Below, piece after piece: positions 10,797-20,156 of a DNA stretch of 64,000 bases. How positions within the stretch are numbered: position 1 is the first letter of the stretch; each line of letters starts with the position of its first letter. Source of the DNA: Pseudomonadota bacterium (lineage in GTDB: Bacteria; Pseudomonadota; Alphaproteobacteria; Rhizobiales; MH13); assembly GCA_039024915.1 (NCBI GenBank), contig JBCCPK010000002.1:585379-649378 (forward strand). Reading direction: 5' to 3'. The translations under genes and the position numbers were made by a program. Under the pieces are notes generated by a model. It worked only from the letters and a program-made list of their open reading frames with translations, made no database searches and was not told the DNA's origin.

Positions 10797-10824
10797 GGGC
10801 CACAGTGTGAAAACACTGTGGCCC
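10797..10824 (+). terminator. Strong intercistronic hairpin after aapJ
   Basis: A 12-bp perfect stem, GGGCCACAGTGT paired with ACACTGTGGCCC, closes a GAAA tetraloop, followed by GTTTCTTG. Position and strength fit partial termination or 3'-end protection of the aapJ message, as known for binding-protein genes of ABC operons. Confidence 0.8.
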
Positions 10825-11003
10825 GTTTCTTGTATGACCCCAGTAAAGAACACCGCCTGCGCTGGCGAGAGCATAGTCGAGACATGGGCGCCATGGCGGA
10901 AAAGCCCGTTGGCGGCGTCACACACTAACGTGGTCTGGAGAGTAGACGCTTTGAAGAGGCCTTCCAGAACAAGCGGTACAACAAACAGTCAGAGAGCTGC
11001 CTT

Positions 11004-12224
11004 ATGACAGATCATGCGCACACTGGGGTTGGCACTCCTGGGCCGTCGGGGCCATCTGGAAAAGCCCAGCCCAAATCGAGCCTGATCTACTCTGAGAAAT
11101 TCCGCGCTGTCATCTACCAGGTCGTTCTGATTGTGACGGTCGTGGCCATTGGATATTACCTGTATTCAAATACGCTGGCGAACCTCGCGGCCAGAGGGAT
11201 TCAATCCGGCTTCGGGTTCCTTGATGTGCGGGCTGGGTTCGACATCAATGACTCCCTGATCGAGTACTCCAACAACAGTACTTACGGTCAGGCCTTTTTA
11301 GTCGGTATCCTCAACACCATAAGGGTTGCCTTCTTCGGGATCATTCTGGCCACCGTCCTTGGCGTAATTATGGGGATCGCCAGACTGTCAACGAATTGGA
11401 TGGTCAATAAGTTTGCGTCCATCTATGTCGAGGTCCTGCGCAACATCCCGTTGCTGCTGCACCTATTCTTCCTCTATGGCCTGCTGATTAACGTTCTACC
11501 GCGGCCACGCGACAGCTGGGTCTTGGGACCGAGTATCTTCTTCTCAAATCGCGGCCTTAAAGTCCCGGTAATGGCAGACCATCCCATCTGGATGTGGGTG
11601 TTCATCGCGATGCTGGCTGGCGCGGTCGCCGCCTACCTCTACGCACGCCGCGCAGACCGCATTCAAGCGGCGACGGGAAACCGGCCCCCAACATTTCTTC
11701 CCTCGCTTGGCCTCATCTTTGGCTTTGGCGTGCTGGTGTGGCTCGTCGGTGGTGCGCCCACCGAAGTCAACGCGCCAGAGCTGCGCGGCTTTAACTTTCA
11801 AGGCGGTGCGACGCTCCGTGCCGAGTTTCTGGCCCTGCTTCTAGGCCTCGTGATTTACACCAGTGCCTTCATCGCCGAAATCGTCCGCTCCGGCATCCAA
11901 GCAGTCAATTATGGCCAGACCGAAGCGGCGAAGGCCGTTGGTCTGAACCCGGGACAAAACCTGCGTCTGGTTATCCTTCCGCAGGCACTGCGGGTGATCA
12001 TTCCGCCGATTACGAGCCAATATCTGAACCTGACCAAGAACTCGTCGCTTGCCATTGCAATCGGCTATCCTGAGCTAGTGGCGGTTGGGCAAACCGCACT
12101 GAATCAGTCGGGCCAGGCGATCGAAGTCGTCGGCATTTGGATGGCAGTCTATGTGACACTGTCCTTGCTCACGTCCGTGTTCATGAACTGGTACAATGGG
12201 CGCATCGCCCTCACGGAACGCTGA
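11004..12224 (+). CDS. aapQ: General L-amino acid ABC transporter permease
   Basis: Inner-membrane permease (406 residues) that pairs with AapM. It has several hydrophobic segments and the binding-protein-dependent transport signature EAAKAVGLNPGQ near the C-terminus, where the ATPase docks. The 5' half includes the long periplasmic insertion typical of AapQ compared with HisQ-type permeases. Start ATG at 11004 follows AGAG. It is followed after 14 bp by aapM. Confidence 0.95.
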   Translation: MTDHAHTGVGTPGPSGPSGKAQPKSSLIYSEKFRAVIYQVVLIVTVVAIGYYLYSNTLANLAARGIQSGFGFLDVRAGFDINDSLIEYSNNSTYGQAFLVGILNTIRVAFFGIILATVLGVIMGIARLSTNWMVNKFASIYVEVLRNIPLLLHLFFLYGLLINVLPRPRDSWVLGPSIFFSNRGLKVPVMADHPIWMWVFIAMLAGAVAAYLYARRADRIQAATGNRPPTFLPSLGLIFGFGVLVWLVGGAPTEVNAPELRGFNFQGGATLRAEFLALLLGLVIYTSAFIAEIVRSGIQAVNYGQTEAAKAVGLNPGQNLRLVILPQALRVIIPPITSQYLNLTKNSSLAIAIGYPELVAVGQTALNQSGQAIEVVGIWMAVYVTLSLLTSVFMNWYNGRIALTER

Positions 12225-12238
12225 GGGAGGACGAGACG

Positions 12239-13360
12239 ATGGCTGACGTTTCAAATACTGGCACAGACTTCACACCCACCGAGGCTCGTCCCGCGCCTTT
12301 GTCGGTGCGCCCCGGTCCGATAATCTGGTTGAAGGAAAATCTCTTCAACACATGGTACAACACCGTTTTGACCATCCTGCTGGCCTACGCGGCCTACAGC
12401 GTTATCCCAGGTATGGTTAGCTGGTTCATCACCGATGCCCAGTGGCAAGCGGGCCCAGCCGACATTTGCGATGACATTGCAGGCGCCTGCTGGGCGTTTG
12501 TTTACGAGAAATGGCGGTTCATTCTTTTCGGCACCTATCCGTTTGAGCAGCAATGGCGCCCCGGAGCGTCGGTGATCCTGTTCGTTGGTCTCGTCATTCT
12601 GAGTTGCTTCAAGCCAATGTGGAACAAAAGCCTGTTGGTCATTTGGCCAGTTGGCTTGGCGATCTGCTGGATACTGCTGGCTGGCGGCATCTTCGGCCTC
12701 GATCGTGTGCCCAACAATTTGTGGGGAGGCCTGCCAATCACGCTGATGCTCGCTGTACTCGGCTGCGGCATCGCGTTCCCAATTTCCGTTTTGCTAGCGC
12801 TTGGACGCCGCTCGAACATGCCGGTCGTCAAGGGTTTTTGCGTCGGCTACATTGAACTGATCCGCGGTGTTCCGTTGATTACCATCTTGTTCATGGCTTC
12901 GGTGATGTTCCCGCTGTTCATGCCCGAAGGCGTGACGATCGATAAGCTGTTACGCGCGCAGGTCGCTGTGATTATGTTCGCTGCCGCCTATCTCGCAGAG
13001 GTGGTACGCGGCGGTCTTCAGGCTATTCCAAAAGGCCAATATGAGGCGGCCGACGCAATGGGCCTGTCCTATTGGCAGGCGATGGTCTTCATCATCCTGC
13101 CGCAGGCACTGAAAATCACCATTCCGCCGCAGATGAATACCTTCATCGGCATGTTCAAGGACACGTCGCTGGTGCTGATTGTTGGCATATTCGATCTCAT
13201 GTTCACCATGCGCGCGGCGATCAACGATCTCGAATGGCGTGCCTTTTACAAGGAAGGCATGATCTTCGTTGCGATCATCTACTTCGTGTTCTGCTATTCC
13301 ATGTCAAAGTACAGCCAATGGCTGGAGAACGATCTGCACCGGGGCCATAAGCGCTCATGA
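12239..13360 (+). CDS. aapM: General L-amino acid ABC transporter permease
   Basis: Second permease of the Aap system, 373 residues. It has an N-terminal cytoplasmic stretch, multiple membrane segments, and the EAA loop YEAADAMGLSYWQAM near the C-terminus. The ATG at 12239 is preceded by a strong GAGGGAGG ribosome site; the longer in-frame reading from 12137 would overlap aapQ and is rejected. Confidence 0.95.
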   Translation: MADVSNTGTDFTPTEARPAPLSVRPGPIIWLKENLFNTWYNTVLTILLAYAAYSVIPGMVSWFITDAQWQAGPADICDDIAGACWAFVYEKWRFILFGTYPFEQQWRPGASVILFVGLVILSCFKPMWNKSLLVIWPVGLAICWILLAGGIFGLDRVPNNLWGGLPITLMLAVLGCGIAFPISVLLALGRRSNMPVVKGFCVGYIELIRGVPLITILFMASVMFPLFMPEGVTIDKLLRAQVAVIMFAAAYLAEVVRGGLQAIPKGQYEAADAMGLSYWQAMVFIILPQALKITIPPQMNTFIGMFKDTSLVLIVGIFDLMFTMRAAINDLEWRAFYKEGMIFVAIIYFVFCYSMSKYSQWLENDLHRGHKRS

Positions 13361-13416
13361 TCGCCCACCCCTTCATCGCTTCCCTTCGTTTCGTGTAACC
13401 CCAAGGACATCTGCAT

Positions 13417-14193
13417 ATGTCAGCTACCGCACCCGCAGAAACAGCCGCATCAACGATGGGCACCAGCGACGTCATCACCATGACGGGCGTCAACAAATGG
13501 TACGGTGATTTTCACGTACTCAAGGATGTCAATCTGGCCGTCAAATCAGGCGAGCGTATTGTTGTGTGCGGTCCGTCTGGTTCCGGCAAGTCGACGCTGA
13601 TCAGGTGTATCAACCGTCTGGAGGAGCATCAGGAAGGCGCGATCAACGTCAACGGCATCGAGCTGACCGACAACATCAAGAACATCGACGCAGTGCGCGC
13701 CGATGTTGGCATGGTGTTCCAGCACTTCAACCTGTTCCCGCACCTGACGGTTCTCGACAACTGCACGTTGGCGCCGATCTGGGTGAAGAAGACGCCGAAA
13801 GCGGAAGCCGAAGAGATCGGCATGAAATACCTCAACCGCGTGCGCATCGGCGACCAGGCCCAGAAATATCCCGGCCAACTCTCGGGCGGTCAGCAGCAGC
13901 GCGTGGCGATCGCGCGTGCACTGTGCATGACGCCGAAAATCATGCTGTTCGACGAGCCGACGTCCGCGCTCGATCCGGAAATGGTCAAGGAGGTCCTCGA
14001 TACGATGGTCGACCTCGCCAAGGAAGGCATGACCATGCTGTGCGTCACCCACGAGATGGGTTTTGCGAAGGCGGTTGCTGACCGCGTTATCTTCATGGAC
14101 CAGGGCGAGATCGTTGAGCAGAACGAACCCAACGCGTTTTTCGACAATCCACAGAACCATCGCACGCAGGAATTCCTGAACCAGATCCTGTAA
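13417..14193 (+). CDS. aapP: General L-amino acid ABC transporter ATP-binding protein
   Basis: ATPase subunit, 258 residues, of the polar-amino-acid ABC class (GlnQ/HisP-like). Walker [10 protein letters not shown], signature LSGGQQQR, Walker [13 protein letters not shown] and the H-loop VTHEMGF are all present. AAGGAC precedes the ATG. It is the last gene of aapJQMP; the next 173 bp hold no gene. Confidence 0.95.
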   Translation: MSATAPAETAASTMGTSDVITMTGVNKWYGDFHVLKDVNLAVKSGERIVVCGPSGSGKSTLIRCINRLEEHQEGAINVNGIELTDNIKNIDAVRADVGMVFQHFNLFPHLTVLDNCTLAPIWVKKTPKAEAEEIGMKYLNRVRIGDQAQKYPGQLSGGQQQRVAIARALCMTPKIMLFDEPTSALDPEMVKEVLDTMVDLAKEGMTMLCVTHEMGFAKAVADRVIFMDQGEIVEQNEPNAFFDNPQNHRTQEFLNQIL

Positions 14194-14366
14194 CGGCGCC
14201 CATACGCCCGAAGTCCTCAAGCAAGCTGGTGGATCGCGCGAGCTTTCGCGCATCTAATGGTCCTCTGTTATTGTGGGCTCATCCGGGTGCTTGTGCTTTT
14301 GGTTTTCGCACGCACCGGATCCGGCCTGCTTCCCTCTCCCGGTTCCTGTGCTAAGCACCCCGCGCA

Positions 14367-15632
14367 ATGTCTGATCAAATTGAATTCCTACGCGCGCTAT
14401 TCGATGAAGCGGTCCGCGTAGCGGACCCTATGGTGTGTGTCGCTCGCAATCTGCCCGCAGAAAGACCCGAGAAAATCCTTGTTATTGGGGCTGGCAAGGC
14501 CTCCGCACGCATGGGAGAAGCGCTTGAAGCAGCTTGGGGGCCCTGCGATGGTCTGATCATCACCCGCTACGGCTATGAGCGCCCATTAGAAGGGATCACC
14601 TTGCGCAGCGCATCGCACCCGGTCCCTGATGAGGCCGGGGTCGCGGCAACCCGCGAGTTACGCAGCATGGTCGAAGCTGCGAGCGATGACACGACAATTG
14701 TCGCTCTCATCTCAGGAGGTGGCTCAGCGCTTCTGGTCGACCCAGCCGGCGCTCTTTCGCTGGCTGAGAAGCAGGCGATCAACGAAGCGCTACTGGGGTC
14801 CGGCGCACCCATCAATCAGATGAACGTGGTGCGCAAACACCTGTCCCGCATCAAAGGTGGCCAGCTCGCCGCAGCAGCCTATCCCGCGCGCCTTGTCGCC
14901 TTGATGATTTCCGATGTTCCAGGCGATGACCCGGCCTTCATTGCATCGGGTCCAACGATTGGCGATGTTTCAACGGCGGACGATGCACTTAAGATCGTCA
15001 AGCGTTGGGGTATCAACTTACCGCCGACGGCACAGGCCGTTCTAAATGACACGACCGGGGTTGTTCCACCCGATGACCGGCGCCTCACCACGACCGAGAA
15101 CCGCATCATCGCGGCCCCGTCCCAGTCGCTTGAGGCTGCCGCAGCGGTTGCGCGCTCTAAGGGCTATGCTGTCAAACATCTTGGTGATGCTATCGAGGGA
15201 GAAGCACGCGACGTGGGACGCGATCACGCCAGTATTGCCCGCACGCTTTCGAAATTCGTTCAGGAGCCCACCGTGATCCTATCCGGCGGAGAGTGCACGG
15301 TCACGCGCCGAGGCGATGGGATCGGGGGGCCTAACGCCGAATACGCGTTGAGCCTGTGCGCAAACCTTGCCGGGGCACGGGGCATTTACGGGTTGGCGTG
15401 CGATACCGACGGCGTCGACGGCGCTGCCGAGGTTGCGGGAGCAGTTTTCGGCCCCGAGACCTATCAGATGCTTCACAATGCCGGTATCGACCCGGCCGAG
15501 GCGCTTGAGCGCAATGATGCGCACACGGCGTTTGCGACAATCGGGGCGCAGGTCATCACCGGCCCGACGCTCACCAACGTCAACGATTTTCGCGCCATTC
15601 TGGTCGAGCCACACTCAGACACCGCTGACTAG
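14367..15632 (+). CDS. Glycerate 2-kinase, MOFRL family (TtuD/GckA-like)
   Basis: A 421-residue protein with an N-terminal DUF4147 domain (ILVIGAGKAS, SGGGSALL, VRKHLSRIKGGQLA) and a C-terminal MOFRL domain (GGPNAEYALSL, DTDGVDG). Such proteins phosphorylate glycerate to 2-phosphoglycerate, in glyoxylate/serine or tartrate degradation; older annotation as hydroxypyruvate reductase is common. No clear ribosome site precedes the ATG. It converges with modC, and the two stop codons share bases 15629-15632. Confidence 0.9.
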   Translation: MSDQIEFLRALFDEAVRVADPMVCVARNLPAERPEKILVIGAGKASARMGEALEAAWGPCDGLIITRYGYERPLEGITLRSASHPVPDEAGVAATRELRSMVEAASDDTTIVALISGGGSALLVDPAGALSLAEKQAINEALLGSGAPINQMNVVRKHLSRIKGGQLAAAAYPARLVALMISDVPGDDPAFIASGPTIGDVSTADDALKIVKRWGINLPPTAQAVLNDTTGVVPPDDRRLTTTENRIIAAPSQSLEAAAAVARSKGYAVKHLGDAIEGEARDVGRDHASIARTLSKFVQEPTVILSGGECTVTRRGDGIGGPNAEYALSLCANLAGARGIYGLACDTDGVDGAAEVAGAVFGPETYQMLHNAGIDPAEALERNDAHTAFATIGAQVITGPTLTNVNDFRAILVEPHSDTAD

Positions 15633-16708
15633 AGCTCGACCTTTTCGACATTGCCGGCCGGCTGGCCCAAGGCCGCCGCCTTAATGATCGCAAAGACAGG
15701 CTTCCCGCCTGACAGCTCCATTAGCCGGCAGGATCGATCGGTCAATTCGGCTTTGATCAGCGAACCACCTAGATCAACCGTGACAAGACGGGTGGCATGG
15801 TTACCTCCATCCTCGACGCTGGTGATGACGCCAGACAGCACGTTAAGTGCGGACAAGCCCTTCGGTTCGACCGTTGCCAGCATGACGTCCCGAGCGCTGA
15901 TCTCAAGCGTCAGTTCAGAGCCCAATGGTGCATCGACCTGCGGCAGGAAAAGCCGTCCACCGGAAATACTCAGCTCACTTAAACCATCGAGCGCGCTCTT
16001 CGCCACGAGCCTTGCCTTCACCGCCGTCACCGGTCCGGGCCCAGCAACCATCAACGCGGTCTCGGGCGTCCCGGCTTCACTGGCAACTCCGTCAGCAACC
16101 ACGACTAGGGTATCGGCGATCCGAACGACCTCATCGCGCGCATGGCTGACGTAAACGATGGGTATATCCCACTGCGTCCGCAGCGTTTCAAGCAGCGAAA
16201 GCACCGAGTGCTTCCGCGCCTGGTCAAGCCCCGCTAACGGTTCATCGAGCATCAACAGATCCGGCTTCGACAGCAGCGCCCGTCCAATGGCAACGCGTTG
16301 CGCTTCGCCACCTGACAGACCGGCCGGCTTGCGATCCAGCTTGTTTTCGAGACCCAGAAAAGCAGCCATCTCTCGGACATCGGTGACCGATGCCTGACCC
16401 TGTCCACGCGCGCCGTAGGTCAGGTTGCGCCGGACCGAAAGATGCGGGAACAGCCGCGCATCCTGAAACACCATACCGACGCGACGCTGATGCACGGGCA
16501 CGTTTGTGCGCGTGGCAGCGTCGAACATCACCCGGTCCCCCAAGGCGATGCGCCCGCTTTCGGGCGTAATCAGGCCAGCAATGGCCTTTAGAAGCGTGCT
16601 CTTGCCGGAACCCGAAGGACCGAAAACCGCCGCAACGGAACCGGTAAGCTCTATGTTGGCCTCAAGCTGAAAGTCGCCCCGCCGGATTGTGATGGCCACC
16701 TGCAACAT
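15629..16708 (-). CDS. modC: Molybdate ABC transporter ATP-binding protein
   Basis: A 359-residue ATPase energising molybdate import. Walker [10 protein letters not shown], signature LSGGEAQRV, Walker B LLMLDEPLAGLD, then a C-terminal molybdate-binding TOBE domain (about residues 290-350) diagnostic of ModC. The start overlaps the modB stop by one base (TAATG), implying coupled translation. Confidence 0.95.
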   Translation of the reverse strand: MLQVAITIRRGDFQLEANIELTGSVAAVFGPSGSGKSTLLKAIAGLITPESGRIALGDRVMFDAATRTNVPVHQRRVGMVFQDARLFPHLSVRRNLTYGARGQGQASVTDVREMAAFLGLENKLDRKPAGLSGGEAQRVAIGRALLSKPDLLMLDEPLAGLDQARKHSVLSLLETLRTQWDIPIVYVSHARDEVVRIADTLVVVADGVASEAGTPETALMVAGPGPVTAVKARLVAKSALDGLSELSISGGRLFLPQVDAPLGSELTLEISARDVMLATVEPKGLSALNVLSGVITSVEDGGNHATRLVTVDLGGSLIKAELTDRSCRLMELSGGKPVFAIIKAAALGQPAGNVEKVEL

Positions 16709-17430
16709 TATTCGTTTTCCCGGCGTCCAGCCTGCACACCCCGTGCCAGAACCTCGGAGATCACAACCGCTGCAATCGAGACGCCGATCGAGACCGCGAT
16801 CAGGCGAAACGCGCTTTCTTCGCCGCCGGGGACCTGCAGGAAAGCGTAGATTGCGGTTGGGATTGTCTGGGTTCGACCGGGGATATTGGAGACAAAGGTG
16901 ATCGTTGCGCCGAACTCGCCCATGGCCTTCGCAAAGGCGAGAACCAACCCAGCGATGATGCCCGGAAGTGCTAAAGGCAGCGTGACCGTTCGTAAGACCC
17001 GCAACCTGCTTGATCCAAGGGTGGCTGCAGCATCCTCGAGCTTCGGGTCGACCGCTTCAAGAGATAGGCGGATTGCCCGGACCATGAGCGGAAAACTCAT
17101 CACCGCGCAGGCAAGCGCCGCTCCAGTCCATTCAAAGGCGAAACGAAAGCCGAAGGTCTCCTCGAAAAAGGAGCCTATCGGGCCCTGGCGGCCGAAACCG
17201 ATCAAAAGCAGATAGCCGGTGACGACGGGCGGCAGGACAAGTGGAAGATGGATCAGAGCATTGAGGATGCCATGGCCGGGGAAACGCCAACGCGCCAGTG
17301 CGTAGGCTGCCAGAAGCCCGAAGGGTAAGCTCGCAAGCACCGCCCAGAACGCAACCTGGAGCGACAGCACGACAGCTTGCCATTCGGGTTCCGCAAGCCA
17401 GCCAACCTGCTGCGCAAGCCACTGCGCCAT
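16708..17430 (-). CDS. modB: Molybdate ABC transporter permease
   Basis: A 240-residue inner-membrane permease with several hydrophobic spans and the ATPase-contact loop EDAAATLGSSRLRVLRTVTL, plus the ModB-typical GEFGATITFVSNIPGRTQT segment. It lies between modA (11-bp gap) and modC (1-base overlap). Confidence 0.95.
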   Translation of the reverse strand: MAQWLAQQVGWLAEPEWQAVVLSLQVAFWAVLASLPFGLLAAYALARWRFPGHGILNALIHLPLVLPPVVTGYLLLIGFGRQGPIGSFFEETFGFRFAFEWTGAALACAVMSFPLMVRAIRLSLEAVDPKLEDAAATLGSSRLRVLRTVTLPLALPGIIAGLVLAFAKAMGEFGATITFVSNIPGRTQTIPTAIYAFLQVPGGEESAFRLIAVSIGVSIAAVVISEVLARGVQAGRRENE

Positions 17431-17441
17431 ATCAGTCGACC

Positions 17442-18239
17442 CTATTCAAGGCGGGCTTCCCCATCGTGATCCTGGTCACCGGATTGAACACGAAAACCCT
17501 GCTCCTCGAGGACTGTCCGGGCCGCAGAACCAGACAGGTAGTCCAGAAGGGCATCTGTCGAAGGGTGGTTGCTACCGGTCGTGCGGGCCGCCTGGTAAGC
17601 GATGGGCGCATGCGTCCCGGCAGGAATGCGTGCAACAACGCGAACGCGCTCCTCCGCCCTCGCATCGGTGGCGTAGACGATACCGAGCGGCGTCTCCCCG
17701 CGGGCAACCAGCAGCAGCGCAGCCCGCACATTGTCCGTCTCCGCCAGGCGCGGGCGCAGTACCTCCGTCAAACCCAAGGCCTCCAACGCTTGGCTCGCAT
17801 AAATCCCCGCCGGTACCGCTGATGTTAAACCGATCGCCAGTCGCCCATCATCCCCCAGCCTTTCCAACCAGTCATCCGGTACGGTGAGATCAAAGCTGAT
17901 CGATGCTGCTGCAAAAGTCGGCTCAACAACGGTGATGTGATTGCTGGCGAACGTCTGAATACTCGCTTCGATGACAAGGCCGTTTTCACGCGCGTAGGTC
18001 ATCCAGTCGGGATGCGCCGAAAGAAAAACATCGGCCGGAGCACCTTGCTCGATCTGCCGCGCCAGAACGGACGTCCCGGCGTAAGAAACAACGACCTGTG
18101 ACCCGGATTGTGTCTCGAATGCATCCGCGATTGCATCAAACGCGTTCTTTAAGCTTGCAGCAGCGAAAACGGTCAACGGTTCCGCGCGCGAAGGGTTTGC
18201 CAGCAGCACCAGCAGCATTGCGAGCACGATACGGATCAT
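17442..18239 (-). CDS. modA: Molybdate ABC transporter periplasmic binding protein
   Basis: A 265-residue exported protein with a short signal peptide (ending NPSRA) and the ModA core: TVFAAASLKNAFDAI at the mature N-terminus, followed by YAGTSVLARQI and GAPADVFLSA. It binds molybdate or tungstate oxyanions for ModBC. The ATG overlaps the stop of the upstream YjbR-like gene (ATGA), so mod transcription may extend from the bdhA-side genes. Confidence 0.93.
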   Translation of the reverse strand: MIRIVLAMLLVLLANPSRAEPLTVFAAASLKNAFDAIADAFETQSGSQVVVSYAGTSVLARQIEQGAPADVFLSAHPDWMTYARENGLVIEASIQTFASNHITVVEPTFAAASISFDLTVPDDWLERLGDDGRLAIGLTSAVPAGIYASQALEALGLTEVLRPRLAETDNVRAALLLVARGETPLGIVYATDARAEERVRVVARIPAGTHAPIAYQAARTTGSNHPSTDALLDYLSGSAARTVLEEQGFRVQSGDQDHDGEARLE

Positions 18240-18661
18240 CGGGCCGCTCCCGCCACCCAGTCCACTAGTCCCAGTTCAGCTTGAAGCTTCTTGGTCAGCC
18301 CGCCAGCCATGATCCGATGCGCTTGCCCGATATAGGCTTCAAGGTCTTCATCGGTCAGCGGACTGCTTTCGGTGACCCTCACCCACTGGCCTTTCGCCAT
18401 GTACGGTGCCTGCGTGATACCGCGCTTCTGCGTCAGCATCTCAAAGCTCATCGGAGCTACTTTGAACACCAGAGCATGCTGGCCATTGCGGGGGTTGTCG
18501 GCATCCACGCCGTCCTTACCGACCCAGAAGGTGGACATGGCAAACACTTTGTTTTTGTCGGCGTTCCCCACCTTCCACACATGCGCATCCCCCCACTGTA
18601 CGACCATGAATGTGGCCGGCAGGGCCTCGCAGAGCGCATCGAATGCAGGACGATCAAGCAT
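18236..18661 (-). CDS. MmcQ/YjbR family protein
   Basis: A 141-residue cytosolic protein matching the YjbR/MmcQ family: early ALPATFMVVQWGDAHVWKVG, then FKVAPMSFEMLTQKRGITQAPYMAKGQWV-type core (seen as QAPYMAKGQWVRV) and a helical C-terminus. The family has a CyaY-like fold and is often labelled DNA-binding; its role is not settled. It sits between the patatin gene (8-bp gap) and modA (4-base overlap). Confidence 0.85.
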   Translation of the reverse strand: MLDRPAFDALCEALPATFMVVQWGDAHVWKVGNADKNKVFAMSTFWVGKDGVDADNPRNGQHALVFKVAPMSFEMLTQKRGITQAPYMAKGQWVRVTESSPLTDEDLEAYIGQAHRIMAGGLTKKLQAELGLVDWVAGAAR

Positions 18662-18669
18662 GACCTTTT

Positions 18670-19776
18670 TTACGAGAACGCGCCGCGCAAATCGACAGTC
18701 GACGTCACGCCGACATCATCATAGTGCGCAGACAAGAACTCCGTGGCCGCATTGCGGCCAATATCGCGAAGGCGTGTGAAAAAGGCCCAACTTGTGTTGA
18801 ACTTCGAGCCAGCACCAAGCGCGGCAAGCTCCTCGCTGGCATCAATTCTATGGATGCGATTGCGCTTGTAGCCGCTGCTCTCAAGCTTTCCCGCGTCGAT
18901 AAGGCGATTGACGAAATCGATCGCGCGAAACTCCCGCAGCAAAGAGGAATTGAAGGTGATCTCGGAGATGCGCTCAAGAATCTCCTGGCTCGTTTTTGGC
19001 GTTTCCCTGCGCTCCAGAGGATTAATCTGAATAAGCACGATGTCTTCGCACTCGGTCTCGGTGAAGAACGGCCAGATCGCCGGGTTACCGGTGTAACCGC
19101 CATCCCAATAAGGCTCATCGTCGATCTCGACCGCCTGAAAGGCATAGGGCAAGCAAGCAGACGCCAGCACCGCGTCCGCGGTAACATCGGACCGCCGAAA
19201 CACCCGGATCTTACCCGAATAGACCCGCGTGGCTGCGATGAACAGCTTGAAATCATTGCAAGAATGGACGCGATCGAAATCAATCAGCTTTTCGACGACA
19301 TCGCGCAGCGGATTGATGTTCAGCGGATTGACATCGTAAGGGCTCGTCAACTGCGAAACAAAGGGGTTGGCCCACGGCGCGCTGGGGAAGAACTTCGTGA
19401 AGTCTGCCTTACCCCCGCCGGGCAACATCGGCCACATCCAGAAACTCATCAGCCGGTCAAGCAACTCGCTTTGCTGATCGGTGATCGAAAACGAGCCATT
19501 GCGCGAAATACCGCGCCAGAAATGCTCAAGTTTCTCACGCGCACCCTCTGCGCCTTCCTGATACCAGCCATCAGCCAGAGAAACAGCGTTCATCGCGCCG
19601 GCGCTGGTGCCGGAGATACCGTCGAAGCGTAGACGTCCATCTTCAAGAATACGATCAAGCACCCCCCAGGTGAACGCCCCATGTGCACCGCCACCTTGAA
19701 GAGCGAGATTGACCATCTTGGTCTTGGTCTGGGCGGTTTTCTTGCGTTTTGGTGCGCGGCTCAACCGTCGTTCCAC
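18670..19776 (-). CDS. Patatin-like phospholipase family protein
   Basis: A 368-residue serine lipase-like protein of the patatin family. The oxyanion-hole motif GGGAHGAF is near residue 30, the nucleophile motif GTSAG near residue 60, and the catalytic Asp in DGG (YWDGGYTGNP) near residue 225. Genes of this subgroup are commonly next to 3-hydroxybutyrate dehydrogenase in alphaproteobacteria, suggesting work on membrane lipid or PHB-granule material. The listed start is GTG at 19776, overlapping the pentapeptide gene by 16 bases; ATG at 19716 is an alternative. Confidence 0.88.
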   Translation of the reverse strand: MERRLSRAPKRKKTAQTKTKMVNLALQGGGAHGAFTWGVLDRILEDGRLRFDGISGTSAGAMNAVSLADGWYQEGAEGAREKLEHFWRGISRNGSFSITDQQSELLDRLMSFWMWPMLPGGGKADFTKFFPSAPWANPFVSQLTSPYDVNPLNINPLRDVVEKLIDFDRVHSCNDFKLFIAATRVYSGKIRVFRRSDVTADAVLASACLPYAFQAVEIDDEPYWDGGYTGNPAIWPFFTETECEDIVLIQINPLERRETPKTSQEILERISEITFNSSLLREFRAIDFVNRLIDAGKLESSGYKRNRIHRIDASEELAALGAGSKFNTSWAFFTRLRDIGRNAATEFLSAHYDDVGVTSTVDLRGAFS

Positions 19777-20147
19777 TTCTTCAAAAGATCGCTGACGAGA
19801 ATGCCATCGATCGTCATGCCCGACAGGTTCGAGTTCGAAATCGATGCGCCAGTGAGATTCACATCATCAAAGCGCGAAGCGACCATCTGCCCGCCTGTTA
19901 CCGAAAACCCATTCATCGTCACATAGCTGACTGCCACATTGGTCAGGTTCACATTGTGCAGTTTTGATTCAGAGAAATTCACATTCTCAAATGTGAAGCC
20001 CGAAGCGTTCACATCGTTGAAGGTCGCGCCGGCAATGACGGTATCGGTAAAGGTGGTACCCGACAGATTCACCCGGTTGAAGGACGACCCGCACAGATAC
20101 ATGTTATCGATGTCGAGCTTGTCCGAGCCGGCTTCCTCTTCCGCCAT
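19761..20147 (-). CDS. Pentapeptide repeat protein
   Basis: A 128-residue protein made largely of pentapeptide repeats, A(D/N)LxX-like: for example FNRVNLSGTTF, ATFNDVNASGF, SRFDDVNLTGASI. It should fold as a short right-handed quadrilateral beta-helix. A GGGGGAG ribosome site precedes the ATG. Function is unknown; it lies between bdhA (9-bp gap) and the patatin gene and so probably shares their transcript. Confidence 0.85.
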   Translation of the reverse strand: MAEEEAGSDKLDIDNMYLCGSSFNRVNLSGTTFTDTVIAGATFNDVNASGFTFENVNFSESKLHNVNLTNVAVSYVTMNGFSVTGGQMVASRFDDVNLTGASISNSNLSGMTIDGILVSDLLKKWNDG

Positions 20148-20156
20148 AATCTCCCC

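Noticed and set aside
14280..14325. Imperfect hairpin after aapP
   Set aside because: ATCCGG/CCGGAT arms pair but the inner part has bulges and there is no U-run; too weak to call a terminator.
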